Below the pieces are notes generated by a model that saw only the letters and a list, made by a program, of their open reading frames with translations, was not told where the DNA came from and ran no database searches. Both the position numbers and the translations under genes were made by a program. Below, one piece after another: positions 35,532-43,943 of a stretch of 45,687 nt of DNA; the first letter of the stretch is position 1, and each line of letters begins with the position of its first letter. This DNA comes from Planctomycetota bacterium (GTDB lineage Bacteria > Planctomycetota > JAJSAM01 > JAJVHW01): the NCBI GenBank assembly GCA_021414065.1, contig JAIOPE010000119.1, positions 1 to 45,687 on the forward strand, in the 5' to 3' direction.

Positions 35532-37063
35532 CCACCCTGCGATTTGAAGACGTCGCCCCCGGCGGTGCGTTGTTCCACGCGCTGCACCGCGGTCGCGTTG
35601 CCGCTCCCGACGTTCCGTCGATCGAGGAAGCGACGCTCGCCGCCGCGGCGCGGGACCTGCCTCGCGCGGCGCTTGCCGACGCGGTCGTCGCCGGCATGCG
35701 TCGGCTCGGCGCGCCGCAGGTTGGCATCGACGCCGCCGAACGCCTTCGTGAGCGCGGCACGGTGGCGGTCGTGGCTGGGCAGCAACCGGTGCTCTTCGGC
35801 GGCCCGCACCTCGTCGTGGCGAAGGCGCTTGCGGCGGTGGCGACCGCACGTCGCCTGACCGCCGGGGGAACGCCTGCCGTTCCCGTGTTCTGGGTCGCGG
35901 CGGAGGATCACGATCACGCCGAGGTCGACCACGTCCACGTTCCCGGCGCCGACGGTGCGGTCGAACGCATCTCCGTGACTCTGCCGGGCGACCGCCGGAT
36001 GCTCTCCGGCGTGCCGATGCCCGACGACACGTTGGGCGCGCTCGCTCGACTCGCAGAGCTGCTCCCGCGCGGCTCGGGCTTCGATCTCGCGATGTCGGTG
36101 GCGCGCCCGGACGCGGGCGACACCGTGGGTGACGCATTCGCCCGCGGGCTGCTCCGACTGCTCGGGCGCTTCGGACTCGTCGTCGTTCAGCCGGACACGT
36201 TGCGCCCGTTCGCCCGCGAGGTGACGCGCCACGAGTTGCAGCACCCGGGCGATCTCGCGGCCGCGATCGCGACGGCATCGGCGCTGCTCCTCGCGGCGGT
36301 CTCCGGTCCCCCGCCGCTCTTGCTGCGACGGCCGGAGCTGATCTTCGCGGTGCGCGACGGCGTCCGCCACCAGATCACACGCATCTCGGGCGGATTCGAG
36401 ATCGATGGCCACGCATACCCTGTGGATGTGCTGCTCGAGCGTCTGGCTGCCGACCCGGCAGCGTTCTCGTGGAACGTGGCCGCCCGCGTCGCCGCCCAGA
36501 GCCTCGCGCTGCCCGTGGCTGCTCAGATCTGCGGGCCTTCGGAGATGGCGTACTGCGCCGTCCTGGGGACCATGCACCGGCGGCTTGGCGCCCCGATGCC
36601 TGCGCTCGTTGCGAGGCCGGGTCTCACGTTCGTCGAAGCTCGCGTCGCGGCGCACTGCGAGGCGCTGGGGGCGCGTCCGGAGGACGTGATCCGGGACCCG
36701 CGGTGCGTCGCTGCGCCGCCGCCGGTCGCCGACCCGGCCGAGATCGCGGAGATCCGTCGCCTCGCAGCGTTGCTTCCGGAGGGCTCGGGTCCCGCCGTTC
36801 GCAGACGTCGCGCGGGCGTGGAGCGCGAGCTCGACCTGTACGCCGACGCCCTGCGACGTGAGTCCGCCGATCGCGCCGCGACGTGCGACACGCGGCGCAC
36901 GAAGGTGCTGGGTGCGCTGCGGCCGCTCGATGGGCTTCAGGAGCGCTCCATTTCCATCCTCCCCTTCGTTGCGCGCCACGGGGAGGCGATGCTGGACGAC
37001 GTGCTCGAAGCGGTGGGGCGGCCCGGCGCCGAGCACGAAGTGATCTCACTCGTCGGAGCGTGA
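35528..37063 (+). CDS. bshC: Bacillithiol biosynthesis cysteine-adding enzyme BshC
   Basis: 511 residues from TTG at 35528, which overlaps the methyltransferase stop (TTGA); a start at 35483 would only add a non-conserved lead. It joins cysteine to glucosaminyl-malate, the last step of bacillithiol synthesis. Family patches: VAGQQPVLFGGPHLVVAKAL, VFWVAAEDHDHAEVDHV, a coenzyme-binding SEMAYCAVLG and a helical C-terminal region (RRRRAGVERELDLYADAL). Length matches BshC. It is followed two bases later by bshB. Confidence 0.9.
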   Translation: MTTLRFEDVAPGGALFHALHRGRVAAPDVPSIEEATLAAAARDLPRAALADAVVAGMRRLGAPQVGIDAAERLRERGTVAVVAGQQPVLFGGPHLVVAKALAAVATARRLTAGGTPAVPVFWVAAEDHDHAEVDHVHVPGADGAVERISVTLPGDRRMLSGVPMPDDTLGALARLAELLPRGSGFDLAMSVARPDAGDTVGDAFARGLLRLLGRFGLVVVQPDTLRPFAREVTRHELQHPGDLAAAIATASALLLAAVSGPPPLLLRRPELIFAVRDGVRHQITRISGGFEIDGHAYPVDVLLERLAADPAAFSWNVAARVAAQSLALPVAAQICGPSEMAYCAVLGTMHRRLGAPMPALVARPGLTFVEARVAAHCEALGARPEDVIRDPRCVAAPPPVADPAEIAEIRRLAALLPEGSGPAVRRRRAGVERELDLYADALRRESADRAATCDTRRTKVLGALRPLDGLQERSISILPFVARHGEAMLDDVLEAVGRPGAEHEVISLVGA

Positions 37064-37065
37064 CC

Positions 37066-37812
37066 ATGCCCCCCCATGACGGCCTCGACGTACTCGCGTT
37101 CGGCGCGCATCCGGACGACGTCGAGCTTGGTTGCGGCGGCACGATGCTGAAGTTCGCCGACGCGGGTCTGCGGCTCGGGGTCGTTGATCTCTCCGCGGGT
37201 GAGCGCGGCAGTCGCGGCGACCGCGCGACGCGGGCGGACGAGGCGCGGGCGGCGGGGGTGATGATGCAGCTCGCCGTCAGGGAAACCCTGGGTTTCGCTG
37301 ACACAGAGCTGGTTGCGTCGCTCGAGATGAGGCGGGCGGTCGTCGCTGCGATTCGCCGCCATCGTCCGCGGATCGTGCTCAGCCCCCTGCCCCATGATCT
37401 GCATCCGGACCACGCGGCCGCCGGCGCCGCGGTCCGCGATGCGATGTACCCCGCGGGCATGCGGAACCTCGACGTTGCGGGAGAGCCGTGGCGACCCACG
37501 CGCCTGTTTCACTACTTCATGCACGACGAAGAAGAGACGCCGCTCGTGAATGACGTTACCGACGTCTGGGAGCGGCGGCTCGCCTTGGCGCGTTGCTTCG
37601 GGAGTCAGTTGCACGTGCCGACCGCCGCCGGCACGGACACTGCGCCTGCCCATCCGACGATGATCTCGCGCCCCGACTTCCTCATGCGCATCGAGGCGCG
37701 CGCTCGGGCCTGGGGCCGCAGGGCAGGTGTGGAACTCGGGGAGCCGCTCGTCGTCGCCGGCGCGCTGCCCGTGTGTGACGTCGCAGCACTGTTCGCCGCG
37801 GGCCGCGTCTGA
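37066..37812 (+). CDS. bshB: N-acetylglucosaminyl-malate deacetylase BshB (PIG-L family)
   Basis: 248 residues. It removes acetyl from GlcNAc-malate, the second step of bacillithiol synthesis. The zinc site is AFGAHPDDVELGCGGT (His and Asp-Asp) with the third ligand in LHPDHAAAG. ERGSRGD and FHYFMHDE agree with BshB1-type enzymes. ATG at 37066; the stop and the bshA ATG share one base (TGATG). Related PIG-L enzymes act in mycothiol and sugar pathways, but the operon supports bacillithiol. Confidence 0.9.
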   Translation: MPPHDGLDVLAFGAHPDDVELGCGGTMLKFADAGLRLGVVDLSAGERGSRGDRATRADEARAAGVMMQLAVRETLGFADTELVASLEMRRAVVAAIRRHRPRIVLSPLPHDLHPDHAAAGAAVRDAMYPAGMRNLDVAGEPWRPTRLFHYFMHDEEETPLVNDVTDVWERRLALARCFGSQLHVPTAAGTDTAPAHPTMISRPDFLMRIEARARAWGRRAGVELGEPLVVAGALPVCDVAALFAAGRV

Positions 37813-38936
37813 TGCGCATCGGCATCTGCTGCTACCCGACGTACGGCGGTTCGGGCGCGGTCGCGACGGAGCTCGGTCTCTCCCTCGCGAACTCGGGCCA
37901 CGAGGTCCACTTCGTGTCGTACGCGCGGCCCGCCCGACTGACGGGGTTCCACCCGCGTGTCACGTTCCACCGTGTGACCGTCACGCCGTATCCGCTGTTC
38001 AAGTACCCGCCGTATGACCTGGCGCTCGCGTCGCTGTTGCGAGACGTCTCCGAGTCCCGCGAACTCGACGTGCTCCACGTTCACTACGCGATCCCGCACG
38101 CGGTGTCCGCCGTGCTCGCTCGCGACATGCTCGGCACGCGCCGCCCGGCGATCGTGACGACTCTCCACGGTACGGACATCACGATCGTGGGCGCCGATCG
38201 CGCGTACTTCCGACCCACGCTGTACGGCATCGAGCGCAGCGACGCCGTGACGACGGTATCGCAGTGGCTTCGACAGGAGACGATGCGCTTTTTTCGTCCC
38301 ACCCGGGCGATCGAGGTGATTCCGAACTCCGTTGACGTGTCGCGCTTCCGTCCGAGCGAGGCGCAGGAGTTGCGCAGCGCGGTGGCGACGGCGGGCGAGT
38401 TCGTTCTGTCGCACGTGTCGAACTTCCGCCCGGTGAAGCGCGTGGCTGACGTCGTCCGCATCTTCGCTCGTGTCGCGGCGCAGGTGCCTGCCCGTCTGCT
38501 GCTTGCCGGCGACGGCCCGGAGATCGCCGTGGCTCGAGAGGCCGCGGAGGCCTGCGGCGTTGCCGAGCGTGTTCACTTCCTCGGAGAGCAGGAGGACGTG
38601 GAGCGCGTCTATCAAGCGTCGGACGTCTTCCTGCTGCCGAGTGAGCACGAGTCGTTCGGACTGGCGGCGCTCGAGGCGCTCGCATGCGGCGTCCCGGTCG
38701 TCGGGTGCCGGTCCGGCGGGCTGCCGGAGGTCGTGCGCGACGGAGAGACCGGCTTCCTGGTCGAGGACGGCGAGGTTGAGGTCGCCGCGCAACGGTGTCT
38801 TGAACTGCTCCGCAACGGGGCGCGTCGCGCGGAGTTCGGTCGGGCGGCGCGCGAGGACGCGGTGCGGAGGTTCGCGGAGCGGGAGATCGTGGCGCGCTAC
38901 GTGGAGACGTACGAACGGGCTCTTGCTGCGCGCTGA
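37812..38936 (+). CDS. bshA: N-acetyl-alpha-D-glucosaminyl L-malate synthase BshA (GT4)
   Basis: 374 residues. It transfers GlcNAc from UDP-GlcNAc to L-malate, the first step of bacillithiol synthesis. The N-terminus MRIGICCYPTYGGSGAVATE is typical of BshA, as are HVHYAIPHAVSAVLA and TTLHGTDITIVG. The nucleotide-binding half contains VSNFRPVKRVADV and SEHESFGLAALEALACG with the paired Glu of GT4 enzymes. The length equals that of known BshA. It is the last gene of the run; a MITE begins eight bases after its stop. Confidence 0.94.
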   Translation: MRIGICCYPTYGGSGAVATELGLSLANSGHEVHFVSYARPARLTGFHPRVTFHRVTVTPYPLFKYPPYDLALASLLRDVSESRELDVLHVHYAIPHAVSAVLARDMLGTRRPAIVTTLHGTDITIVGADRAYFRPTLYGIERSDAVTTVSQWLRQETMRFFRPTRAIEVIPNSVDVSRFRPSEAQELRSAVATAGEFVLSHVSNFRPVKRVADVVRIFARVAAQVPARLLLAGDGPEIAVAREAAEACGVAERVHFLGEQEDVERVYQASDVFLLPSEHESFGLAALEALACGVPVVGCRSGGLPEVVRDGETGFLVEDGEVEVAAQRCLELLRNGARRAEFGRAAREDAVRRFAEREIVARYVETYERALAAR

Positions 38937-38943
38937 CGACGTC

Positions 38944-39148
38944 CTAGGTGCCTGTCGGCGTATTCGCCCGCGCCGGTCAGCGTCGCGCGACATCGAGCCT
39001 GCAACCCGTCACTGCGCCGTGGCGGCCGTCTGCTGCGTTGCTCGGTCGGAGGCAACTCGGTCCCTGGAGTTTGCCTCCGACCGCGCGCCTTGCAGCCGGC
39101 TCGCCACGACGCATCCGGCATCGGCCGACTACTCCGACAGGCTGCTAG
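38944..39148. mobile_element. 205-bp MITE, copy 1
   Basis: Same length and sequence layout as 45330-45534. Right end is CTCCGACAGGCTG followed by CTAG; the left end CTAG-GTGCCTGTCGGCG has mutated at three places. Internally, CGGTCGGAGGCAACT and AGTTTGCCTCCGACCG form a second inverted repeat. There is no open reading frame, so it would depend on a transposase in trans. Confidence 0.75.
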
Positions 39149-39200
39149 CGCAGAGCCTGGGTGCCGCTCGGCGGCTCGCGTCCGCCGGGTCTTCCGCCCC

Positions 39201-39371
39201 CGACCCCGAGGGCCCTGCTGCACCGGTCGCGACTCGTGCCTACCTCGTCGGGAACGCCGCCACGAGCGCCGGGTCGCGACCTCCTCGGTCCGTCCCGGCC
39301 GCTCCGCTCCGCGGATGCGCGTCGCAAGACGCATCGATCGTCAACCCCCGCCCCGCGACCCCGAGGGCCCT
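39201..39371. repeat. Dispersed ~122-bp repeat, copy 2, framed by 16-nt direct repeats
   Basis: The core at 39233-39354 aligns with 13742-13863. It is flanked by two exact copies of CGACCCCGAGGGCCCT at 39201-39216 and 39356-39371, as would follow from insertion with target duplication or from unequal recombination. The copy at 13742 lacks these flanks. Confidence 0.55.
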
Positions 39372-39516
39372 CCCTCCCCCGCCTCCACCTCCACCCGTTC
39401 AGGGTACGGAGCGGCAGCATCGCCGGTCCGGGGTCTCGAAGAGCTGGCGGCTGCGCGCTGCCCGGTCGCGAACCGGCCACCGCGTGCCTCGTCTACACAG
39501 CAGTCGTCTGAGACCC

Positions 39517-39542
39517 CCGGGAAGTTACATTGGGATTCCCGG
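39517..39542. terminator. Hairpin between converging bshA and carbamoyltransferase genes
   Basis: CCGGGAA (39517-39523) pairs with TTCCCGG (39536-39542) around a 12-nt loop. It is 22 bases beyond the carbamoyltransferase stop on the minus strand. No U-tract follows, so its strength is uncertain. Confidence 0.4.
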
Positions 39543-39564
39543 AATCAGAGACGCCGCGTCACGG

Positions 39565-41250
39565 TCACCGTTTCAGGATCACCAGATCTCCGATGACCAC
39601 GGCGTCGAGCCCTGTCCGCAGCAGGGCCTCGACAGCCTCTGCCGGCGTGCAGACAATCGGTTCACCGCGTACGTTGAACGACGTATTCAGCAGCACCGGC
39701 ACGCCGGTCCGGCGGCCGAACGCGTGCAGAAGCCGGTGGAACCGCGCGTTCTCATCGGTCGTGACTGTCTGTACGCGAGCAGTGCCATCGACGTGCGTGA
39801 CGGCTGGCAGGCGCGTGCGGACACCTTCGCGCACCGGGAACGCGAGCAGCATGTGGGGCGAAGCCTGTGCCCCGTCGAACCAGTCCGCGACGCACTCGAG
39901 GGGAACCGACGGTGCGAAGGGCCGGAACGACTCGCGGAACTTCACAAGGCGGTTCACGCGGTCCTTCATCTCCGGTCGTGTCGGGTCAGCAAGGATCGAG
40001 CGGTTGCCGAGAGCTCGCGGCCCGTACTCCATCCGCCCCTGCATCCAGCCGATCACATTGCCCGCTGCGAGTAGGTCGGCCGCGTACTCGACGACGTCGG
40101 CCGGTTGCAGCGGGTCGAGCCCGCGCGCAGCCGCTGCAGCGAGTGTGTCGGTGGCGTCGAACGCCGGACCCAGGTACACGCTGCGCATCGGGCCGCGCCG
40201 CGGCACGCCGAGTCTGCGGTGCGTCACGTGCAGCGCGGCGCCGAGACTCGCGCCGTTGTCTCCCGCCGCGGGCTGAATGTAGATCTCGTCGAAGATGCGC
40301 TCGCGCGCCAGGCGGCCGTTCGCGACGCAGTTCAGGGCTACGCCGCCTGCCATCACCAGACGGGGACAGGCGCTCTCTGCGCGCAGTCGCCGCGCCGCTG
40401 CGAGGACGACCTCTTCGGTCCAGTGCTGGAGCGCACGGGCCACGTCGCGGTGATGGTCCTCGATCGGCCCGTCCGTGGACCGCGGCGGGCCGAACTCATG
40501 CACGAAACGATCGGAAACCAGTCGCGTGGCGCCACGCGGGTAGTCGAAGTACGACAGGTCCTGCTCGAAGACGCCGCGCGCGTCCGCATCGGGCGGGTGC
40601 AGCACGCGGGCGAAGCCCGTCACGAAGCGGGGCGACCCGTACGGCGCGAGTCCCATCGTCTTGCCTTCGTCCTGGGTCGCGCGCCAACCCAGCCAGTCGG
40701 TCACAGCCTCCCAGACTTTGCCGACGGACTTCGGGTACCGCTCGTCCGCGTACCGGGCGATTCCGCGGTCATCGACGCCCGCGAGGAGCGTGGTCACGGA
40801 TTCGCCAGCGCCGTCGAACGTGAGGGCTGCGGCGTCGTCGAAGCCGCTCGGGTAGTACGCGCTGTCTGCGTGCGCGGCGTGGTGCTCGACGCAGTGGAAG
40901 CGCCCACGGAACCCCGTCGCGCGCCTGAACGACCGCTCGACTCCGAGGAAGCTGCGCCACAGCGCCGGCTTCCGCGCAGTGAACGCGAGCGTCTGCGGGA
41001 GTCCGCGCAGAAAATGGAGTCCGTAGCTTCGGAGCCAGAGCGCCGGGTCCATGTAGAAGGCGACGTGCTCGATCTCGTCGATGGAAACGCCCGCCGCTTC
41101 GATGCAGCTCCGTATCGCCCGAGTGGGCAGACCGAAGTGGTGCTTCACGCGCGAGAGGCGTTCCTCTTCGACCGCGAACACGATCTCGCCGTCGCGGACG
41201 AGTGCGGCGCAGGCGTCGTGCGTGGTGTTCACGCCGAGGACGAGGGGCAT
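39565..41250 (-). CDS. NodU/CmcH-type carbamoyltransferase
   Basis: 561 residues. This family transfers carbamoyl from carbamoyl phosphate, through a carbamoyl-adenylate, to a hydroxyl of a sugar or antibiotic. N-terminal Kae1-like half: LGVNTTHDACAALV, metal-binding VEHHAAHADSAYYPSGF, and a Thr/Asp/Gly-rich ATP loop (AALTFDGAGES). The C-terminal half includes GVALNCVANGRL, GDNGASLGAAL, YGPRALGNRSILADP and VLLNTSFNVRGEPI. The acceptor is unknown; a cell-surface glycan is as likely as a secondary metabolite. No biosynthetic cluster surrounds it. It diverges from proline dehydrogenase across 153 bp. Confidence 0.9.
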   Translation of the reverse strand: MPLVLGVNTTHDACAALVRDGEIVFAVEEERLSRVKHHFGLPTRAIRSCIEAAGVSIDEIEHVAFYMDPALWLRSYGLHFLRGLPQTLAFTARKPALWRSFLGVERSFRRATGFRGRFHCVEHHAAHADSAYYPSGFDDAAALTFDGAGESVTTLLAGVDDRGIARYADERYPKSVGKVWEAVTDWLGWRATQDEGKTMGLAPYGSPRFVTGFARVLHPPDADARGVFEQDLSYFDYPRGATRLVSDRFVHEFGPPRSTDGPIEDHHRDVARALQHWTEEVVLAAARRLRAESACPRLVMAGGVALNCVANGRLARERIFDEIYIQPAAGDNGASLGAALHVTHRRLGVPRRGPMRSVYLGPAFDATDTLAAAAARGLDPLQPADVVEYAADLLAAGNVIGWMQGRMEYGPRALGNRSILADPTRPEMKDRVNRLVKFRESFRPFAPSVPLECVADWFDGAQASPHMLLAFPVREGVRTRLPAVTHVDGTARVQTVTTDENARFHRLLHAFGRRTGVPVLLNTSFNVRGEPIVCTPAEAVEALLRTGLDAVVIGDLVILKR

Positions 41251-41403
41251 TCACCGAGGGTACGCCGCCGCCACGCCGAAGCCGAAGGCGGCTCCGGCGT
41301 GACCTTGGTGCCGTACGAGTCCCGCGTCGTCGGCGGCGCCCGATTCCTCTTCGCTTGCGCGGCTGATTCGAAGGAACCTCAACCGCTCGACCCAGGAGCA
41401 CGC

Positions 41404-42303
41404 GTGTCGATCCTCGACTCCCTCATTGCCTCTACGCTCCCGATCACTCCACGCTTCGTGGTGGGACGCGTGGCGCGCCGTTACATCGCCGGAGAGACGG
41501 TTGACGCCGCGGTGGCGACGGTTCGAGCGCTCAACGCCGTCGGCGCCGAGGCCACAGTGGACGTTCTCGGCGAGTACATCCACGCGTTCGAGGAGGCCGA
41601 GGCCACGGCGGCGGAGTACGGTCGGTTCCTGGACCTGATCCCGCGTGAGCGACTTCGCTGCAACGTCTCGATCAAGCTGACCGCGTTCGGTCTGGCGTTG
41701 GACCGGGATCGCTGTCTCGCGCTCGTCCGGAGTCTCGCTCAGAAGGCTTCCGAGAAGGCGGGGTTCCTTCGAATCGACATGGAGAACACGCCGTACACCG
41801 ACCTGACTCTCGGGATCGTGCGCATACTTCGATCGGAAGGACTTCCCGTCGGCGTGGTGCTGCAGGCGTACCTCCGCCGGACGCGGACCGACGTGGCCGC
41901 CCTCGTTGCCGAGGGTGTGCCTGTGCGCTTCTGCAAGGGCATCTATCGGGAGAGCCCGGCCGTGGCATTCCAGGATCGCGAGGAGGTTCGCGAGAGCTAC
42001 CGGACGAACCTGCGATCGCTGCTCGCAGGACGCGCCAAGATCGGGATCGCGACCCACGACGAGGTCCTCATCGCCGACGCGGAGATCGCTGTGAGAGAGC
42101 TTTCGGTTCCGAAGGACCGGTACGAGTTCCAGATGCTGCTTGGTGTTCGCGAGAAGTTGCGCGACGACTTGCTCGGCAAGGGTCACCCGGTGCGGATCTA
42201 TGTGCCGTTCGGACGTGCCTGGTACGGGTACAGCGTACGACGACTGCGCGAGAACCCGGCGATCGCGGGTCACGTGTTCCGTGCGATGCTCGGGCTAGGC
42301 TGA
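41404..42303 (+). CDS. Proline dehydrogenase (monofunctional)
   Basis: 299 residues from GTG at 41404, preceded by AGGAG at five bases. It oxidises proline to pyrroline-5-carboxylate using FAD, feeding electrons to quinone. Beta-barrel landmarks are LRCNVSIKLTAFGLALD, FLRIDMENTPYTDLTL, VGVVLQAYLRRT, FCKGIYRESPAVAF, IATHDEVLI and YEFQMLLGVRE, with the C-terminal RIYVPFGRAWYGYSVRRLRE. Length matches the single-domain bacterial enzyme, not PutA. No pyrroline-5-carboxylate dehydrogenase is adjacent. Confidence 0.92.
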   Translation: MSILDSLIASTLPITPRFVVGRVARRYIAGETVDAAVATVRALNAVGAEATVDVLGEYIHAFEEAEATAAEYGRFLDLIPRERLRCNVSIKLTAFGLALDRDRCLALVRSLAQKASEKAGFLRIDMENTPYTDLTLGIVRILRSEGLPVGVVLQAYLRRTRTDVAALVAEGVPVRFCKGIYRESPAVAFQDREEVRESYRTNLRSLLAGRAKIGIATHDEVLIADAEIAVRELSVPKDRYEFQMLLGVREKLRDDLLGKGHPVRIYVPFGRAWYGYSVRRLRENPAIAGHVFRAMLGLG

Positions 42304-42410
42304 ACCGAGAGCGTCGCGCTGCCTCGTTCGAGCGGTGGTCGGCCTCCAGGAGACCGAACAAGCCAAGGATCTGCCTGCCGGAGTGGGCATAGTGCGCTGT
42401 AACGAATGGG

Positions 42411-42427
42411 CCGTAAGTAGGTTACGG
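42411..42427. other. Hairpin upstream of the acyl-CoA dehydrogenase promoter
   Basis: CCGTAA-GTAGG-TTACGG is a perfect 6-bp inverted repeat just before the shared promoter block. It may be an operator or the end of the proline dehydrogenase message; there is no U-tract. Confidence 0.35.
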
Positions 42428-42437
42428 CGGCGCGGCG

Positions 42438-42482
42438 CCGCGTGACCAAACGTGTCAGTTGTGTTGCGGTGGCCACTAAGAT
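42438..42482 (+). promoter_or_regulatory. Promoter-like block of the acyl-CoA dehydrogenase gene
   Basis: CCGCGTGACCAA (42438-42449), CGTGTC, and GGCCACTA overlapping TAAGAT (42477-42482) repeat the block at 33148. TGTCAG and TAAGAT are 18 bp apart and may be -35 and -10. The ATG lies 23 bases downstream with a GGAGG ribosome site between. Confidence 0.5.
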
Positions 42483-42505
42483 GGGCCGCCCCGGAGGAGC
42501 GAACC

Positions 42506-43708
42506 ATGCACGACCCGACGCTGTCGATGGAGAACATGGAGTGGCGCGCGCGCGCCCGCGAGGTGGCCGACAAGTACGTCCGACCGGTCGCGTGGAAGTA
42601 CGACCGACTGCAGGAGTACCCGTGGGAGATCCAGAAGCGGCTGAAGGAAGCCGGACTCTTCCGTGTGTTCGTACCGAAGGAGTACGGCGGCGACGGTGCT
42701 GGAGTCCTCAATCTCTGCCTCGTCGTCGAGGAGTTGGCGCGCGCGTGCGGCGGAATCGGCGTGGGCTTCGCTGTGAACGCACTCGGTTCGTTCCCGCTCA
42801 TCGTGGGCGGCACCGAAGAGCAGAAGCAGAAGTTCCTCCCTGCGGTCGCATCCGGTGACTGTCTGACGGCCTTCGGGCTGTCAGAGAAGGGCGCGGGCTC
42901 CGACGCCGGCGGGATGAAGACGCGCGCAGAGCGCGACGGCGACGGGTGGGTGCTGAACGGCGAGAAGAAGTGGAACACCAACGGACTCGTCGCAAACCTC
43001 AACACGATTTTCGCCGTCACCGACCCGGAGTCGAAGTCGCGGCGCCTGAGCGCATTCACGGTCGAGTGCCCCCACGAGGGGCTGAGGATCGCGAAAATCG
43101 AGGACAAAATGGGGATCCGCGCAATCCCTGTCGTCGAGCTTGCGCTTGAGAACCTCCGGCTGTCGAACGACTCGCTGATCGGGGGCAAGCCCGGGCTCGG
43201 CTTCGCGCACGCCATGTCGACGCTCGACAAGGCACGCCCGGGTGTCGCGGCGCAGGCGATCGGATGCGCCCAGGGCGCGTTGGACTTCGCTCTCCTGTAC
43301 TGCACGAAGCGTGTCCAGTTCGGGGAGCCGATCGTCAGCAAGCAGATGGTCCAGCAGATCCTCGCCGACGCCGCGATGCAGGTGGAGGCGGCCCGGCAAC
43401 TCGTCCACGCTGCCGCGCGGCACATCGACGCCGGAAGTCCGAAGGCCAACAAGTTCGCTGCGATGGCGAAGTGCTTCGCGACCGACACCGCGATGAAGGT
43501 GACGACGGACTGCGTTCAGCTCTTCGGCGGATACGGGTTCATGCGCGACTACCCCGTCGAGAAGTTCATGCGAGACGCGAAGATCACGCAGATCTACGAA
43601 GGGACGAATCAGGTCCAGCGGATGGTCATCGCGCGCAATCTGATCAAGGAGGCCCACGAGCTGGACCACCTCGAAGGCTACATGCCTATCCCTGAAGCGC
43701 AGCGCTAG
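42506..43708 (+). CDS. Acyl-CoA dehydrogenase
   Basis: 400 residues. FAD enzyme that introduces the alpha-beta double bond in an acyl-CoA in fatty-acid or branched-chain amino-acid breakdown, passing electrons to ETF. The N-terminal helical part is followed by FGLSEKGAGSDAGGMKT and WVLNGEKKWNTNG (flavin and substrate contacts), then RVQFGEPIVSKQMVQQ, FGGYGFMRDYPVEKFMRD and the catalytic Glu in QIYEGTNQVQRMVIAR. Its position at that site is that of short/medium-chain enzymes; chain length cannot be read. ATG at 42506 has GGAGGAGCG upstream. Confidence 0.92.
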   Translation: MHDPTLSMENMEWRARAREVADKYVRPVAWKYDRLQEYPWEIQKRLKEAGLFRVFVPKEYGGDGAGVLNLCLVVEELARACGGIGVGFAVNALGSFPLIVGGTEEQKQKFLPAVASGDCLTAFGLSEKGAGSDAGGMKTRAERDGDGWVLNGEKKWNTNGLVANLNTIFAVTDPESKSRRLSAFTVECPHEGLRIAKIEDKMGIRAIPVVELALENLRLSNDSLIGGKPGLGFAHAMSTLDKARPGVAAQAIGCAQGALDFALLYCTKRVQFGEPIVSKQMVQQILADAAMQVEAARQLVHAAARHIDAGSPKANKFAAMAKCFATDTAMKVTTDCVQLFGGYGFMRDYPVEKFMRDAKITQIYEGTNQVQRMVIARNLIKEAHELDHLEGYMPIPEAQR

Positions 43709-43943
43709 TTACAGCATGTGTTAGGTGGGTGTTGGTTGATTTCGAGTACGTCAGCACCTCAGGTCCTCCGGGTTGCCGAAGACGAATCGCAGTCCATCCC
43801 GTGGGCGCCACAGTCGGTTATGCTTGCCCGGACCAAGGGCCCTGCGTACGCTGGGGCCGTTGATTGCGCCTCCATGTCGTAAGTTGCAGGACTAGAATGA
43901 CTTAGGCGCATTGTTCGTAAGTGAGTCCAACGACGAGGGTTCC

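Larger units (their letters stand above)
38937..39564. other. 628-bp gap made of repeats
   Basis: The gap contains MITE copy 1 (38944-39148), a 16-nt direct repeat pair that frames dispersed repeat copy 2 (39201-39371), and a hairpin (39517-39542). No gene is supported in the remaining 140 bp. Confidence 0.6.

Noticed and set aside
37505..37520. Second parS-like word TGTTTCAC in bshB
   Set aside because: Only half of the palindrome is present, inside a coding sequence.
39201..39371. CRISPR-like direct repeats
   Set aside because: Only two 16-nt copies 155 bp apart, with a dispersed repeat between them; no array and no cas gene.
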